Of a stretch of 64,000 nt of DNA, positions 1 to 10,456 are shown piece by piece. Source of the stretch: Clarkia xantiana subsp. parviflora (Eukaryota; Streptophyta; Magnoliopsida; Myrtales; Onagraceae); contig JAPTYO010000004.1 in assembly GCA_036873135.1 (NCBI GenBank), positions 39,279,105 to 39,343,104 of the forward strand, read 5' to 3'. A program made the translations under genes and the position numbers. Each line of letters begins with the position of its first letter. Within the stretch, counting starts at the first letter, position 1. The notes beneath the pieces are model-generated. The model worked only from the letters and a program-made list of their open reading frames with translations. It had not been told where the DNA came from and did not search any database.

Positions 1-421
1 AGTCCGATAATAAAGTCAGCAACTTTTCATATCCAAGTACCACATCTCCGTCCAAATTGTGCTGCTGTTCAATGTTTTTGAATTCCATTCACCTTAACCT
101 TAATTATAAGTCTGATTTTTTTTACTTTTCTATAAACTCAAATTTCTAAAGGTATAAGAAGCATTTACATCATATGACTGAACATACCAACTCTAATTTC
201 ACTGGATGATCTCTCTGATAAACACCAATTCTCTAAGATGACCCGATCCATGGCTGCAAGGATGAGTGGCCTGAAACAGCTTGTGCTCCAGCAGATCTTG
301 TAGGAGGCCACGCCACCCTAAAAAAATAAGCATCTAAATGATAATGAATAACACATCACTGGGTCTAACTTACCCAATTCATTAAATAATAACCGGTGCC
401 TTAATAGTATATCACCAACGC
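1..421. other. Unassigned sequence left of element F
   Basis: I recognise no gene or repeat family here. It is moderately AT-rich and has no long reading frame. Its right edge is the insertion point of element F. The last five bases (AACGC, 417-421) would be one copy of F's target duplication, but the partner copy is not in view because F is truncated on its other side. Confidence 0.4.
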
Positions 422-1072
422 TGTTGGATTAAGCCCGTCGAGGTTCGTCCGTAGAGTGCGCTTTTGAGGTCTTGATCCATGAATGTGTTCGCCATCTCCT
501 TACGCTCTCGTAGACCTGCAAAAAGAATTGTGCCGGATGGGGTGGTTTCCGGCGAACCCTCTCCGATGTCTAAGTAAGAGTTCGGTTTCTAGAAAGATAA
601 AGTAGAGAGAGATCAGAGCGTTCGGGATTCACTTACCTTGAATGAAGAATGTGGTGTGGTATTTATAGAGTTTGAGAATTTGGCCATGAGGGCCCGCCGA
701 AATGAGGTAGGGTCTTAATATTCCCTTTAGGATAGAGAGAAAGGGTATGCCCGTAGGTCGGGAGTGCATAAATCAGGTGTGCGGAAATTGGAAAATTCAG
801 GGTGACCATAGGTCGGGTATAGGTCACCCGGACGTCGGGGCCGACTGCTGGAGTGCGTCGGCCCCGGCCGACCGGACTAGTCCGACTCTTGAGGCCGGAC
901 TAGTCCGATCTCGGCCAGATTGGTCTGTTCGGGGGGATTTTAAAGGTGGACTAGTGCGATTTTTGTATCAGGGTGTCCGTTTTGTCAAAGTTTTGGTTTC
1001 TAACCGTGTTTAGGGCCAGTGTTCATAATACAGGTAAGCCCAAATGAGGTCCAACTGGGTGTATATCCATCA
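422..1072 (-). repeat. 3' LTR of element F (651 bp)
   Basis: Read on the minus strand it starts TGATGGATATACACCC and ends CTTAATCCAACA. A minus-strand TATA box (TATAAAT) lies at 661-667. Upstream of it in element sense (about 800-930) are GC-rich palindromic copies of CCGGACTAGTCCG. Downstream is the block GACATCGGAGAGGG, which recurs in the other Tat-like LTRs here, followed by TTTTTGCAGG. The same CCGGACTAGTCCGG palindrome occurs in LTR H at 6595-6608, so F and H belong to close subfamilies. Confidence 0.75.
661..667 (-). promoter_or_regulatory. TATA box of LTR F
   Basis: TATAAAT on the minus strand, correctly placed between a repeat-rich U3 and the conserved CATCGGAGAGGG block. It would drive element F leftward. 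Because this is the 3' LTR, it could read out into flanking DNA at 1-421. Confidence 0.6.
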
Positions 1073-1090
1073 CTTGCCCCCGAGTCAAGA
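1073..1090 (-). other. Polypurine tract of element F
   Basis: On the minus strand TTGACTCGGGGGCAAG directly precedes the LTR start TGATGG. This is the plus-strand DNA primer site and places the 3' LTR on the left and the interior on the right. Confidence 0.7.
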
Positions 1091-3085
1091 AATTGTGTAA
1101 CCCTTCCTAGACTCTATTTTTGATCGGATTTAAACCCAAGTTGTGACCTTAGGCGATAAAATACATTTTTACTGAGCTTGTCTTTGTCGGTGCTTATTGC
1201 CCAAAGTTTGTCCCTTTTCTTGTAGAGATGTCTATCTGTGAAACTTATCGAAATCTAAGATACAAGAATATGCACAAGTGCTGGGTAAGTCACAAGTGTA
1301 TAATTATATGCTTATATAAAGTGTATATGCCTATATGGACGTATGTCTTAGCATGTAATGTAGTGCGGTGCACAACGTAGGTGCGTACGTGGTGCTATCA
1401 TGAATGTATGTAAAAGACTTAGTAAAAAATATGTATATCAATGTGAGTGAGTGCACATGTAGTAATCATGCAATGTGAGGAGGGCTCTCGTAGGCATGTA
1501 ATGAAGCATTGTGTATAACATAGGTGCATACATGGTGTTGTGCAAGACATAGGTGCATAAACGCTTTGTAAAAATATGAAAATTGGCATGGATGAGTGCA
1601 CATGTATCAACAATGCAACGCGAGGAGGATGCTCCTAAGTATGTAACTAAAATATTGACATTCCATGCAATACATACATGTGTGCCAATTGTTATGAAAA
1701 ATTTCTAAGTGTATGCGCATGTGTCTTTACGTAAAAAGACCATGGGAAAAATTCTCAGAGTTGTGAAACACTAGTAGTAAAGCATATGTATGTACATATG
1801 TAATGATTATTGAAAAAATTCTAAGTCTTGAGCAAACACTAGCAACAATGCATATAGATGCATGTATGTAAATAATGATCTCATGTGGATAACATGGAAG
1901 AATTTCTAAGTATTGGACAAACACTAGAGTTGATGCGTAGGAACGTAGATATGATACATGTAACATCATGGTAAAACATTCTAAGTGTTGGACAAACACT
2001 AGTAGTGATGCATTTGGATGCATACATGCAAATAATGTGCCTATGTCTAAGCATGTAGTGATATGTCAACATTGATGTGACTAAGTGCATACATGTCAAG
2101 TGCAAGCATATATATGCCTAATCGTGATAAAATATGATCATTAATGTCACTGGATATCTGTGTTCAATAAGAACATATATCTAAGCGTGTAAAAATGTGC
2201 AGATGTTAACACAAGTGAGTGTGTATGTATCAACATGTACATTTGTCTAGACATGTAATGAGGTATGAGTCATTGTGCAAGTAAATGCATACATGTCGAA
2301 CATGGACTTATGCCTAAATATGTAATAAGACATGGGCATTAATGCAACAAAGTGTCTATATATCAATCATGTATATATTTGTAAGTGTGTATTAAAACAT
2401 TGACGTTTGGTGAAAACGAACGCCTATGAGTTAAGATTGTGTCGATTTTACGAGTGAATATCTTGGCTAAAATTTTTTTGAGCTCCTTCGAGTAAATGTG
2501 TTGTCATTTTTTGCTCGGGTTATCTCTTAAGTTGGTTGGATTATGTATGCCTTGACAACCATGCTGTTGATGTGTAGATATTTGCCCTTGATATGAGTTT
2601 GTAGACTCAAGGTGTTGAGTCTCGCGTCACTAGCGTTGTGTGGCACGTTTTGTGTTGATGGCGTCGTGTGATATGCCTATGTATAACATGTGCTCATAAG
2701 ATCGAGAAATATAGATTTTCCTTGTTAGTGGCATTAGAATTATAGGTATAGGTGTCAACCCTTCTCTCTTATCACATAATAGTGATACCATATTGCCCTC
2801 GAAGTACGCATAGTGATCATCAACGTAGGGAGTAACCCTTTTCGTCATTGCCCATGAAGTAGGCGTAATGGTTGTTTGAGACACAGGATGTCGAACTCTG
2901 CACAGATCGCTCATTGTGATATATAAGTGGTGTGACGCCTTTGCGGTAGACATAGTACCATTTGGTATGTAGCGGGTGTTAACCTTTGTGTGTTGCTCCT
3001 TATAGCATGTCGATAACGTATCTTGTACGTAATGGATGTAGGTGGCACATTGGCCCCATAATATGTGTATAAGGTACGTAACTCC
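1091..3085. other. Element F interior: AT-rich degenerate repeats
   Basis: There are no believable coding frames. From about 1290 to 2420 the sequence is built from diverged copies of segments such as CTAAGTGTTGGACAAACACT and CATACATG spaced irregularly at roughly 80-100 bases, with alternating CA/TG words. The LARD has a comparable stretch at 27200-27640 in the same relative place, next to its 3' LTR. Confidence 0.5.
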
Positions 3086-3560
3086 TTAGTATGAACGTAG
3101 GAAGTGTGCTACCCTCCTCATGAGTATATGAGGTACGTTATCTCCATAAAGGACGTGGGAGGTATATCGCCTCCGTAGTAGATGTTGAAGGTGTGTCGTC
3201 TCCATCGTGGATATGGCGTACGTATGAGGTGCGTTACCTCCGTAGTAGGTGTTGAAGGTGTGTCGTCTCCATCGTGGATATGGCGTACGTATGAGGTGCG
3301 TTACCTCCATAGTAGATGTTGAAGGTTAGTAACTCCTTATTGTGAACGTAGGAGGTGTGCTACCCCCCTCTTGAGTATGGGAGGTACGTTGCCTCTATGA
3401 AAAATGTACAAGCCATGTTGTCTATATGACGTATGTAGGAGGTGCGTTGCCTCCTTGACGTGTGTAGGAAGTGTGTTACCTTCGTAATAGATGTAGGAGG
3501 TACGTTACCCCCATAGCTTACGTAGGAGGTGCGTTGCCTCCGATATAGATGTATTAGTCG
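3086..3560. repeat. Tandem array with hairpin core GGAGGTRCGTTRCCTCC
   Basis: About 14 diverged copies of a unit of about 33 bases. Some are organised as a 67-base higher-order repeat (TGTTGAAGG recurs at about 3183, 3251 and 3317). Most units carry a core of the form GGAGGTGCGTTGCCTCC whose ends pair as GGAGG/CCTCC. Some copies change both arms (GAAG...CTTC near 3469-3483). The ORFs seen through it are by-products of the repeat. Confidence 0.75.
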
Positions 3561-4179
3561 TTTGTTGGGAAAATGACTTTGAAATTTTTATAAGCGCCTA
3601 CAAGTCTTCTTTTCATGTTTTAGATTGCTCGTGTTACACAATTTTGTGAACTTCACCCATTAGGTGCGGATTTGTTCGTCTCTGCCTCGGCATCAGTGCA
3701 CTCTTTGTTAGATCTGAGTTGGTCTCTGAACTAAAGCCAGTGTTTGATTCCGAGTTAGGCAACTAATTAGAGACTGGCCTGGGGCTTTCCTCCGGAGTGA
3801 GGTCGGGCTCCGAGACCTTGTCTGATTCGAGGTCTAGCGATGATTTGACGCGGCGTTGGCTGCTCAGTTATGACGGGGTTGAGCTATATTGATTAGGTCA
3901 TATATCCCTTTGATCATTATCAGAAGTAAAAGGTGGGAGACGTTACTGTGCTCCCTCATGGTATACAATCAATTTTCTTATCTTCACCTTATTTTTCCCT
4001 TTTCCATTGTGGGTTGGTTTGCTGGAAAAAAACCTCATTGTCATGGGTGGGCGGTTTCACCCGAGGTGTTACCTCATCTTTAAAGAGGATGGCGCCCCTA
4101 GGTGACGTTCCTCGAGTCCTCCTTCCATGATTATTTTCATATCATTCTCTTTGTATTTGTTTCAATCTGCTGGGTTAAG

Positions 4180-4434
4180 TAAGGCTTCTTCTATGCTGAA
4201 GTTGAAGAAACTGCCTTTGAGGGTGGATCCTTGATGGATACCTCTGTCATGAAGAGGAAGGTTATTATCGTTAACGATTCTTCCAAGACTTTTTCTTGCT
4301 ACAAAGATAAGGTTGTTGTTCCTCCGGCACTTGCAAGCGAAAAGGCAAGGTTCCTGAAGTGGAGTAAGGAATTGTCCCTGACGGAGGTTGCATGTCTGAC
4401 CCTCCAGCTCCCGTCTCAAGGGTGCATCTCGGAG
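4180..4434 (+). pseudogene. Fragment of antisense gene in element F
   Basis: A plus-strand open stretch, antisense to element F, codes for a charged segment (residues such as VIIVNDSSK and LKWSKELSLTEVACL). A possible GT splice donor follows at 4435-4436 (CGGAG|GTACCC), and a pyrimidine-rich intron-like stretch is then cut by copia A at 4506. Position and orientation match the antisense genes of element 1, element E and the LARD. I see no convincing sequence similarity to those, so the call rests mainly on position. Confidence 0.35.
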
Positions 4435-4505
4435 GTACCCTTTTTTTTCCTTTACTTAATCTTTTATATGTGCTATGCATTATTCATGTGTTGACATGTA
4501 GGTCG

Positions 4506-5101
4506 TGTTGGATTACGGAGCTAGAAACTACGGAAACATAAACAAGGTACATATTTGTAATCAGAATTACGCAGCGGAAGATGTGCACATACCTCAAACC
4601 TTTTCCGTAGTCCCAAGATCTTGTTGAGGGAGTTCTCGATCCACTGGATGGAACCCGTAGAGGTTCTTTTTAAGGGAGCCCTACGCGGTATATTCTCCAC
4701 AACAAAGTCTCTGATCAATTCTTGGCAGGGACGGATCTCCGGAGTGTTTGTTCGAAGCAAATTGGCATACCCTAGGTGTCTCAGGTGGTTCGGCTGAAAC
4801 TTGTGTTTAGGGGGAAGGGTTTTTATCTCAAATCACCACCAGGGAGGAATTGTGAATTACCCTAATAAAATACCTAACACCCCCTAATTAAATGAGGAGC
4901 AAAGTGGACAAAAGTCCACTTTGCCCTCTCCTAAGTTTCGGCCGGCCTATTGTGTAAAAGGGAGGCCCAATTTTGGGCCCTCATGTCAATAGGGATTTGG
5001 ATCAAGCCCAATTTCCCTAATGTGACATTTACCCAATTTCTTAGGTAACATATACATATTAATGGGCTTCCATTTACGGTGCCAATCACCATATGCTAAC
5101 A
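4506..5101 (-). repeat. 3' LTR of copia A (596 bp)
   Basis: On the plus strand it runs TGTTGGATTACGG ... ATATGCTAACA. It shares with the other copies the words GCAGCGGAAG, TATTCTCCAC, the pairable inner repeat AAAGTGGACA / AAAGTCCACT, and TGTGACATTTACCCAATTTC. Its length equals that of LTR B and of the rejoined LTR D. The right flank is the purine-rich (minus strand) tract GGCGAGTGGGATC, placing the interior on the right. Confidence 0.85.
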
Positions 5102-5942
5102 GATCCCACTCGCCGGAATTGGAGGGTGCCTGTTAATGTATTGTTGTCCAAATCGCATCAACAATTCACTCTTCTGATCTTGCCCCTGCTTCCGAATAGT
5201 TCATACGAGGTTTGCCGTGCGACCGGAGGATACGACGGGCATCGTGCTACTCATCTGTTAGGAGTGTTGTAGCGCCCGCAGAACGTTGATTCCCTATCTC
5301 AAATCAACCTGTTAAAAACATCAAATTGTATCGCGTTGTATCCTAGGTCAACTAATAATTCTCCAATTACCCAGTTTCCACACAAGAATATTTCTCCAAG
5401 GCATCCGTACAAGTATTCACAACCTTTAACTAATATTCGGTTGGTGGCCACCTAAGGAATACAAGAGTCGGTGAATTACAGGTGAACTTGACCATCCCCA
5501 TCGCTCATACCCTTAGTCAAACCCAATCGGTTTCCAAAGATGTGGTAACTTGGCCTTTTTCTTTAGCATTGCGCTCATACGCCGGGAAGCGAACATTGAG
5601 CCTGACCTTAGATATGAGTTCTGAGTCCATGAGGATACTTTGGGCGCCTCTTCATATGGCTCCCGGGATCAATCACACGCTCGAGGTGAAGAAGTTTGCA
5701 CCCATCCGAATTTCAAGGATTCTACCTAGCAGAACTGATCATGACCCCATGGTCGAACATGGCACGCGTAGTATGAAGCACGCCTCGATAGTATACCCGA
5801 ACAACGTCAGGTGTGGGATATGTCAATGATGCTATCACAAATTTTCATCTGGCCCAGAATGTGGTTAATGACGAACAGAATTCATCACCGGCGATGTGCA
5901 AAACGAAGATCGTGTCGTGTTACTCCGAAACCAAATGATCGT
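4506..5942 (-). mobile_element. Copia A: 3' LTR and 3' untranslated region only
   Basis: A 3'-end fragment of the recurrent Ty1/copia family on the minus strand. It has an LTR at 4506-5101, a PPT-like purine stretch just right of it, and about 825 bases that align with the long 3' UTR of copia B (20817-21600) and copia C (23070-23850). It stops near 5942, where plus-strand fragment H begins, so RNase H and everything upstream are gone. Confidence 0.8.
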
Positions 5943-6420
5943 TTTGCGTTGTCGACCATTGATGACTTATTAGCATATCGGGATGCTATGAGAGCAAGAG
6001 GATATGGACCACCCCCTTTTGGCCCGAACCGTCAGGTTCCCCCAAGGGAGGGTCCGAGAATGACACAAACTGAGGGACACTATCCCCTACAATTTACAAG
6101 GCAACTGCCTCCCCCCCCCACCCCAAAGCCGCAAGGAAATTGGCAATGCATCTCAGTGCAAGGCAAGCATCAATACCGCCTCCTGCCCAGCAGTATCAAC
6201 ATGCCCCGGCAGGAGTGCATTCTGAAAGACAAAGACTGGAGCATATGCCAACGCCCCAGCCATGGAGATAACAACAACCGTCCCCGTATGAATTGCAGTA
6301 CCAATGACATAGGTCGAACGCCCTCCTAGCACGGAAGAAACGACTGTCGGGCAATGCACACCAACAACGACAGATTCAATAAAGAGGTAAAATTTAGCCG
6401 ATTTACAATTGGGCATGCAT
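5943..6420 (+). pseudogene. Gag N-terminal remnant of Tat-like fragment H
   Basis: A plus-strand remnant with the peptide IDDLLAYRDAMRARG followed by a proline-rich stretch that shifts frame around the C-run near 6110 and ends in stops. The LARD gag remnant has the matching segment LDELLAYRETLRNR. Here the gag piece sits directly before the 3' end signals, so nearly the whole interior of H has been deleted. It cannot make a working capsid protein. Confidence 0.55.
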
Positions 6421-6476
6421 CCTTCTAATAAATATAGTCAAGTAAAGGTAAAACCAATGCTCGACTCTGGAGCAAA

Positions 6477-6980
6477 TGAAGAATATACACCCAATTAGAC
6501 CTCACTAAGGCTCGACATGGTCGCCCCGTCGACCTTGAACATGGTAAGTGGCCGAGACTGAAGTTAACGCATTAGTCCTCACGAAAACTTCCGTCCGGAC
6601 TAGTCCGGTGTCAAAACACTAGACTAGTCCGGACATCGGGACCGAACTAGTCCGATCACAACTGGGCTGACGCGTCCCGCGTCCGGCCCCCGACGCCCGG
6701 GTGATCGACACCCGGGTTACACGCACGACACATCCCGTTTGAATACTACATGGGTCCCACCAGAAAATATGGGTCCCTCCGATACAAAGATCATAATCCA
6801 TATAAATAGGGCCTTATATCCTTCATTTACAACTTGATTTCACTTGAGTGCTCTGATTTCTCTCTAGAACTTTATCTTTCTAGAACTGAACTCTCATGAG
6901 GAATACGAGCAAGGAAAAATATCTCGACTCGACGAAAGGCCGCCAATACCGAAACCCCGACGAGCATGATCCATCACAGA
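6477..6980 (+). repeat. LTR H (3' LTR, right end uncertain)
   Basis: Starts TGAAGAATATACACCC (the TGATGG start is mutated). It has a perfect palindrome CCGGACTAGTCCGG at 6595-6608 with further partial copies to about 6660, a TATA box TATAAATA at 6801-6808 and the leader CTCTGATTTCTCTCTAG. The CATCGGAGAGGG block seen in related LTRs is absent. The right edge is not clear; the similarity fades near 6980. Confidence 0.6.
6801..6808 (+). promoter_or_regulatory. TATA box of LTR H
   Basis: TATAAATA followed by GGGCCTTATATCC, at the expected place after the palindromic U3. As a 3' LTR it would direct transcripts rightward into 6981-8179. Confidence 0.55.
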
Positions 6981-7135
6981 GCATATGTAAATAACTAGTC
7001 CATATATGGAAAAAAAATTATTGATTTGCCCTCCTCAAAAGACCAAAATTGAAAAATGCCCCTTCCCACTGTGGACATGTTGTCCCGCAAATGTCCATAG
7101 CGGGAGCTGCTGTGTCAAAGGCTGCTGTGTGCACC

Positions 7136-7205
7136 CTTTTTCAGCTGCAACAGCTGCAAAAAGGCTGTTGTTGCAGCTGAAAAAGGCTGCCACAACAGCC
7201 TTTTT
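7136..7205. repeat. Nested foldback (two overlapping stems)
   Basis: 7136-7153 pairs with 7168-7185 (18 positions, one mismatch; CTTTTTCAGCTGCAACAG against its complement). 7158-7171 pairs perfectly with 7192-7205 (AAAAAGGCTGTTGT). The stems share bases, so the two structures exclude each other. Confidence 0.8.
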
Positions 7206-7464
7206 TTTAAAAAAATATATATATACATTTTTTTTTCTTTTTTTAATTTTTTTTAAAGTCGTTTTTATTCTAAATCAAAATATTTTTTATTGTTTAAAAA
7301 AAAGTAAATTTTTTTTATTTATATTATAAAAACAATTGAAAAAGACTGGGCCAACAATCGTTTCAGCCAAGTTTATTCTCATTTAAAAAAAAATAAAACA
7401 AGTTTTAATTAAATTATAAATGTAACTTTGACAAAAAATAATTAATTATAAATGAAATTTTGGT

Positions 7465-7674
7465 AACAAAATTTTATTTCTATAATAGGTTATTGGACTA
7501 CAAATTGTCTACAAAAGGAAACCTGGACTTGTAAATAGCAAATTGTCCACAAAAGCAAGTCTTGTAGTATATGATTAGTTACCTTTTGTGTATAACAAAT
7601 TTTATTTCTGTAATAGGCTATTGGACTACAAATTGTCCACAAGAGGAAACAAGGACTTGTAAATAGCAAATTGG
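7465..7674. repeat. Direct duplication of about 80 bp
   Basis: 7465-7554 and 7594-7674 are near-copies, both containing TATTGGACTACAAATTGT and GACTTGTAAATAGCAAATTG, separated by about 40 unrelated bases. Confidence 0.75.
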
Positions 7675-7763
7675 AGTTTTTGACCAAACTAAGCCTATTT
7701 AAACAACCAAATATAATTATAGGCCAAGTAAAAATATATTTACAAATCTAGGTCTGGCCGGGT

Positions 7764-7825
7764 TGGCCCGTCCCGGCGTACTGTACGCCGGTTTGGCCCG
7801 TCCCGGCGTACTGTACGCCGGGTCG
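7764..7825. repeat. Two tandem 30-bp units with a 19-bp palindrome
   Basis: Each unit holds CCGGCGTACTGTACGCCGG (7773-7791 and 7803-7821), a perfect 9-bp inverted repeat with one central base. The flanks TTGGCCCGTC repeat too. It is a GC-rich island in AT-rich surroundings. Confidence 0.85.
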
Positions 7826-7952
7826 GGCAGACTAGACGAACCGAAAAAAAAAAACATTTTTTTTTTCTAGTTCGCCTAGTTTAAGGCCAACCTGGCGAAC
7901 AAAAAAAATTCGTTTTTTTGAATGGTAAAGTTGTAAACATATTTTTTTTTTT

Positions 7953-8155
7953 AAAAACCCTATTGGAAGTGGTGAACCTTAGAGGACATATGTAGTGCCA
8001 TTAGGTTTTGCAATTTTTTTTTTCTAAAACCCTATTGAAAGTGGTGAACCTTAGAAGACAAATGTAGTGCCATTAGGTTTTGTAATTTTTTTTCTAAAAC
8101 CCTATTGGAAATGGTGAACCCTAGAAGACAAATGTAGTGCCATTAGGTTTTCTAA
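7953..8155. repeat. Three tandem units of about 70 bp
   Basis: Each unit reads AAAACCCTATTGGAAGTGG ... GTAGTGCCATTAGGTTTT and is separated by a T-run. Units begin near 7955, 8026 and 8095. Confidence 0.8.
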
Positions 8156-8179
8156 AAGCCGTTAGGGATGTAATAGAGG

Positions 8180-9098
8180 TGTAAACACCTGATTTTGGAC
8201 CACGCGCGACACTGTGGCATGGCATCCTAATTGAGGAAATATCCAAATATGACAAGTCAGGAAGCTTTCAAGAATGCTCAGTGCAATATTATGATAGTTA
8301 TTTGTATTTATTGCAGAAAATATTTGTTGAATATTTAGAATTAGATTTCTAAATATTTAATAAAATAAATCAGCAGTATTTGTTTCTTAGATTAGACTAG
8401 AACAAATGTATTATAAATAGTTGTTCTATGTTTACATGTAAATGGGAGATGAAGTAAAGAGCCGAAGTTATTCCTTGCAAAAATACAAAAAATGGGGGCA
8501 TTTAGTAAAAGACTGTCTTCGTCAATTTTTGTTTGGTTCTTAGTTTCTCTTATAATTGTTGAATATTAATCTTCTATCTCTGTAGTTCGTACATCCACCA
8601 CCGAGAATCTAACCTGTAGCTTACTCACCGGCGCTCACCTTTCATCCTTCCACTCGACGCAGCGCTACAGAGTCCACCGCACATCTCCAGCCAGGACCTC
8701 CGCCAGTCTCTTCCAGACCTCTTCCAATAAGCTCCACACCACAACGACCCATCTGCCTCCGTTCAAACGTTGTGCCCGCAAGCCCGACCTCTCCGGTCAT
8801 CCTCATGCTCGAGGTCACCATCACCGATAGGTATTCAGTTGCAGTCTCGGCATCCAGTTACATCGTTAACGTGTCACTGGCGAGACATGTCCATTGCCTA
8901 GGGTCTGAGTTGAGCAAAGACATCGAGACAGAGAAGAACCCAAAGCTTTTGTTAGAATCGTGGAGTTGTTGTCTTACTTGATCGGGGCAATCACCATTCA
9001 CCCAGCCATCCCTGTTTATCGTAGCCAGATCCGAATCCTATCTCGACCTCACCGGATTGACCTCTATTCGGCCGCCCCGATCAATACTACGACTCTCT
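8180..9098 (+). repeat. LTR-like fragment, plus orientation
   Basis: Starts TGTAAACACCTGATTTTG, close to the minus-strand start of the solo LTR at 44269-46228 (TGTAAACACTCGATTTTG). It has a TATA box TATAAATA (8412-8419), then a C-rich, GC-rich downstream segment (8590-8830), as the solo LTR also has. It is cut on the right by LTR B at 9099. I read it as the U3-R part of an LTR of the same broad type. The small ORFs in it are not supported. Confidence 0.5.
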
Positions 9099-9694
9099 TG
9101 TTAGATTATGAGGAGTAATCACTATGGATACTAAAAATATGGTACATGCTAGTAATCGAAATTATGCAGCGGAAGATTCGCACATACCTTAACAGTAGTC
9201 CGTAGTCCCAAGATCCTTGCAAAAGGGAGTTCATGATCCTCCGGTCGGTACCCGTAGATGTTTTTGTTAAGTAAGCCCTACGCGGTATATTCTCCACAGC
9301 AAAGCCTCATATCGATTCTTGGCAAAAGACGGATCTCCGGAGTGTTTGCTCGAAAGCAAATTGGCACACCCTTGGTGTGTGGTGGTTTCGGCCGAACTAG
9401 TGGTGTTATGAGGGAAGGGTTCACATTACCACTTAAAGGGAATTGTAATTAACCCTAATAAAATCCCTAACTCCCCATATATATAGGAGAAATAAAGTGG
9501 ACAAAAGTTCACTTTACCCCTTCACTAAATTTGGCCGGCCATGCATGTATTAGGGAAGTCCAATTTTGGGCCTCTCATGTCAATTGAGATTTGGGTCTGG
9601 CCCAATGTTCTACTGTGACATTTACCCAATTAACTTAGGTAACATATACATATAATGGGCATGTATTTACGGAACCCATCACCATATGCTTACA
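9099..9694 (-). repeat. 3' LTR of copia B (596 bp)
   Basis: TGTTAGATTATGAGGAG ... ATATGCTTACA on the plus strand, followed on the right by the minus-strand purine tract GGCGAGTGGGAGC. Minus-strand TATA-like sequence TATATATATGGGG lies near 9475. Left flank is TCTCT. Element 1 interrupts the element 28 bases to the right. Confidence 0.85.
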
Positions 9695-9717
9695 GCTCCC
9701 ACTCGCCGGAATGGGAG

Positions 9718-9722
9718 GATGC
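9718..9722. other. Target site duplication of element 1 (left)
   Basis: GATGC directly before TGTTGG; repeated exactly at 20812-20816 after CCATCA. A five-base duplication is the normal signature of Ty3/gypsy integration. Confidence 0.9.
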
Positions 9723-10439
9723 TGTTGGATCACGGTAGAACTCCGGCACGATCTTTGACGGCGATCCTAGCTCCTTCGCTCCACGCAATCCTGCAAGAGG
9801 GGATAGACCGGGCGGTGACCCAGAATCCCTCTCCGATGCTTAAATGAGTATCTCGTATGGACTGGCAAGCAGTAATCTCAAGTAACGTATCTCAAAACGT
9901 AATGTGCTCTGAGGTAACCTCTGCCCTTTTATAGGCGGAGAGGTACCTCAGTTACCTGGTGAACCGTTGGGGTGGTTAGCCCGTATTCCGCGTATCTCGG
10001 GCACGATCCCGCCTATCTAGGCCATGATCTCGCTTATCTCGGCCACGCCCCGCGTATCTCGGCCACGCTCCGCGTATCTTAGCTACGCTCCGCGTATCTA
10101 GGCCACACCCCGCGTATCTCGGCCTCAACCTCTGATAGTAAGTCCCGACCAATATCGGGGACTCCAGAGTTATCTCATTGTGTCACCGCTCGGGGCCCCT
10201 CGTCATCGTGATAGGTCCAATCATTCTCAGGGATTCATCATCGGGGCCTACTTAAAGGCATCTCATCGGGAGCATCCAGCTCACCTATCGGGACCGACTC
10301 TGTCGGGACCTTTCATCATCGGGACTCCCTCCGTCGGGACCCTTCGCCTGGGTCATCTTGACCTCCATTGAGGGCCCCGTGGCCCCATTCACCGTTTGCT
10401 CGCCGTTAAAGGGCCTAACGGTCACAGCGAAGCCCATCA
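9723..10439 (-). repeat. 3' LTR of element 1 (717 bp)
   Basis: Minus strand TGATGGGCTTCGC ... CGTGATCCAACA. It includes a minus-strand TATAAAA (9927-9933), the block TTAAGCATCGGAGAGGG downstream of it, and a run of 20-base repeats around CGCGTATCTCGGCCACG (9985-10135) upstream of the TATA box. It has one more of these units than the 5' LTR. Confidence 0.92.
9985..10135. repeat. U3 tandem repeats in element 1 LTR
   Basis: Seven to eight diverged 20-base units of the form CGCGTATCTCGGCCACGCTC. The matching array at about 20375-20500 in the 5' LTR has one unit fewer. Their place immediately upstream of the TATA box suggests a transcription-control role, which is inference. Confidence 0.8.
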
Positions 10440-10456
10440 TTTGCCCCCAAGACATG
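10440..10456 (-). other. Polypurine tract of element 1
   Basis: Minus strand GTCTTGGGGGCAAA immediately before the LTR start TGATGG. Confidence 0.85.

Larger units (their letters stand above)
422..4505 (-). mobile_element. Element F: truncated Tat-like non-autonomous Ty3/gypsy element
   Basis: A minus-oriented element with a 3' LTR at 422-1072, a polypurine tract just right of it, and about 3.4 kb of interior that holds repeat arrays and part of an antisense gene but no gag or pol. Copia A cuts it at 4505, so the 5' LTR and primer site are not seen. The LTR termini, the PPT, the block upstream of the PPT and the order spacer repeats then antisense gene match the LARD at 26014-35847. F is therefore probably a related large derivative that depends on enzymes made elsewhere. 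The family call rests on these shared cis signals, not on coding sequence. Confidence 0.65.
5943..6980 (+). mobile_element. Tat-like fragment H (gag remnant, PPT, 3' LTR)
   Basis: A plus-oriented fragment joining copia A on the left. The order is gag remnant, degenerate PPT (CTCGACTCTGGAGCA, about 6460-6474), then an LTR. It is in opposite orientation to F, although their LTRs share U3 palindromes and the TCTCTCTAGAACTTTATC leader. Confidence 0.6.
6981..8179. other. Unassigned AT-rich DNA with hairpins and short tandem repeats
   Basis: There is no supported gene. The stretch has long A/T runs (7200-7330), a nested foldback (7136-7205), a duplicated 80-base segment (7465-7674), twin GC-rich palindromes (7764-7825) and three copies of a 70-base unit (7953-8155). 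I looked for terminal inverted repeats and Helitron-type ends and did not find a convincing pair. Confidence 0.45.

Noticed and set aside
7006..7329. 107-codon plus-strand ORF
   Set aside because: It consists of poly-K and poly-F codons from A/T runs and passes through the foldback. No gene is supported.
8642..8981. Small ORFs on both strands of a GC-rich segment
   Set aside because: The segment is part of an LTR-like fragment. The frames overlap in opposite directions and carry no recognisable domain.
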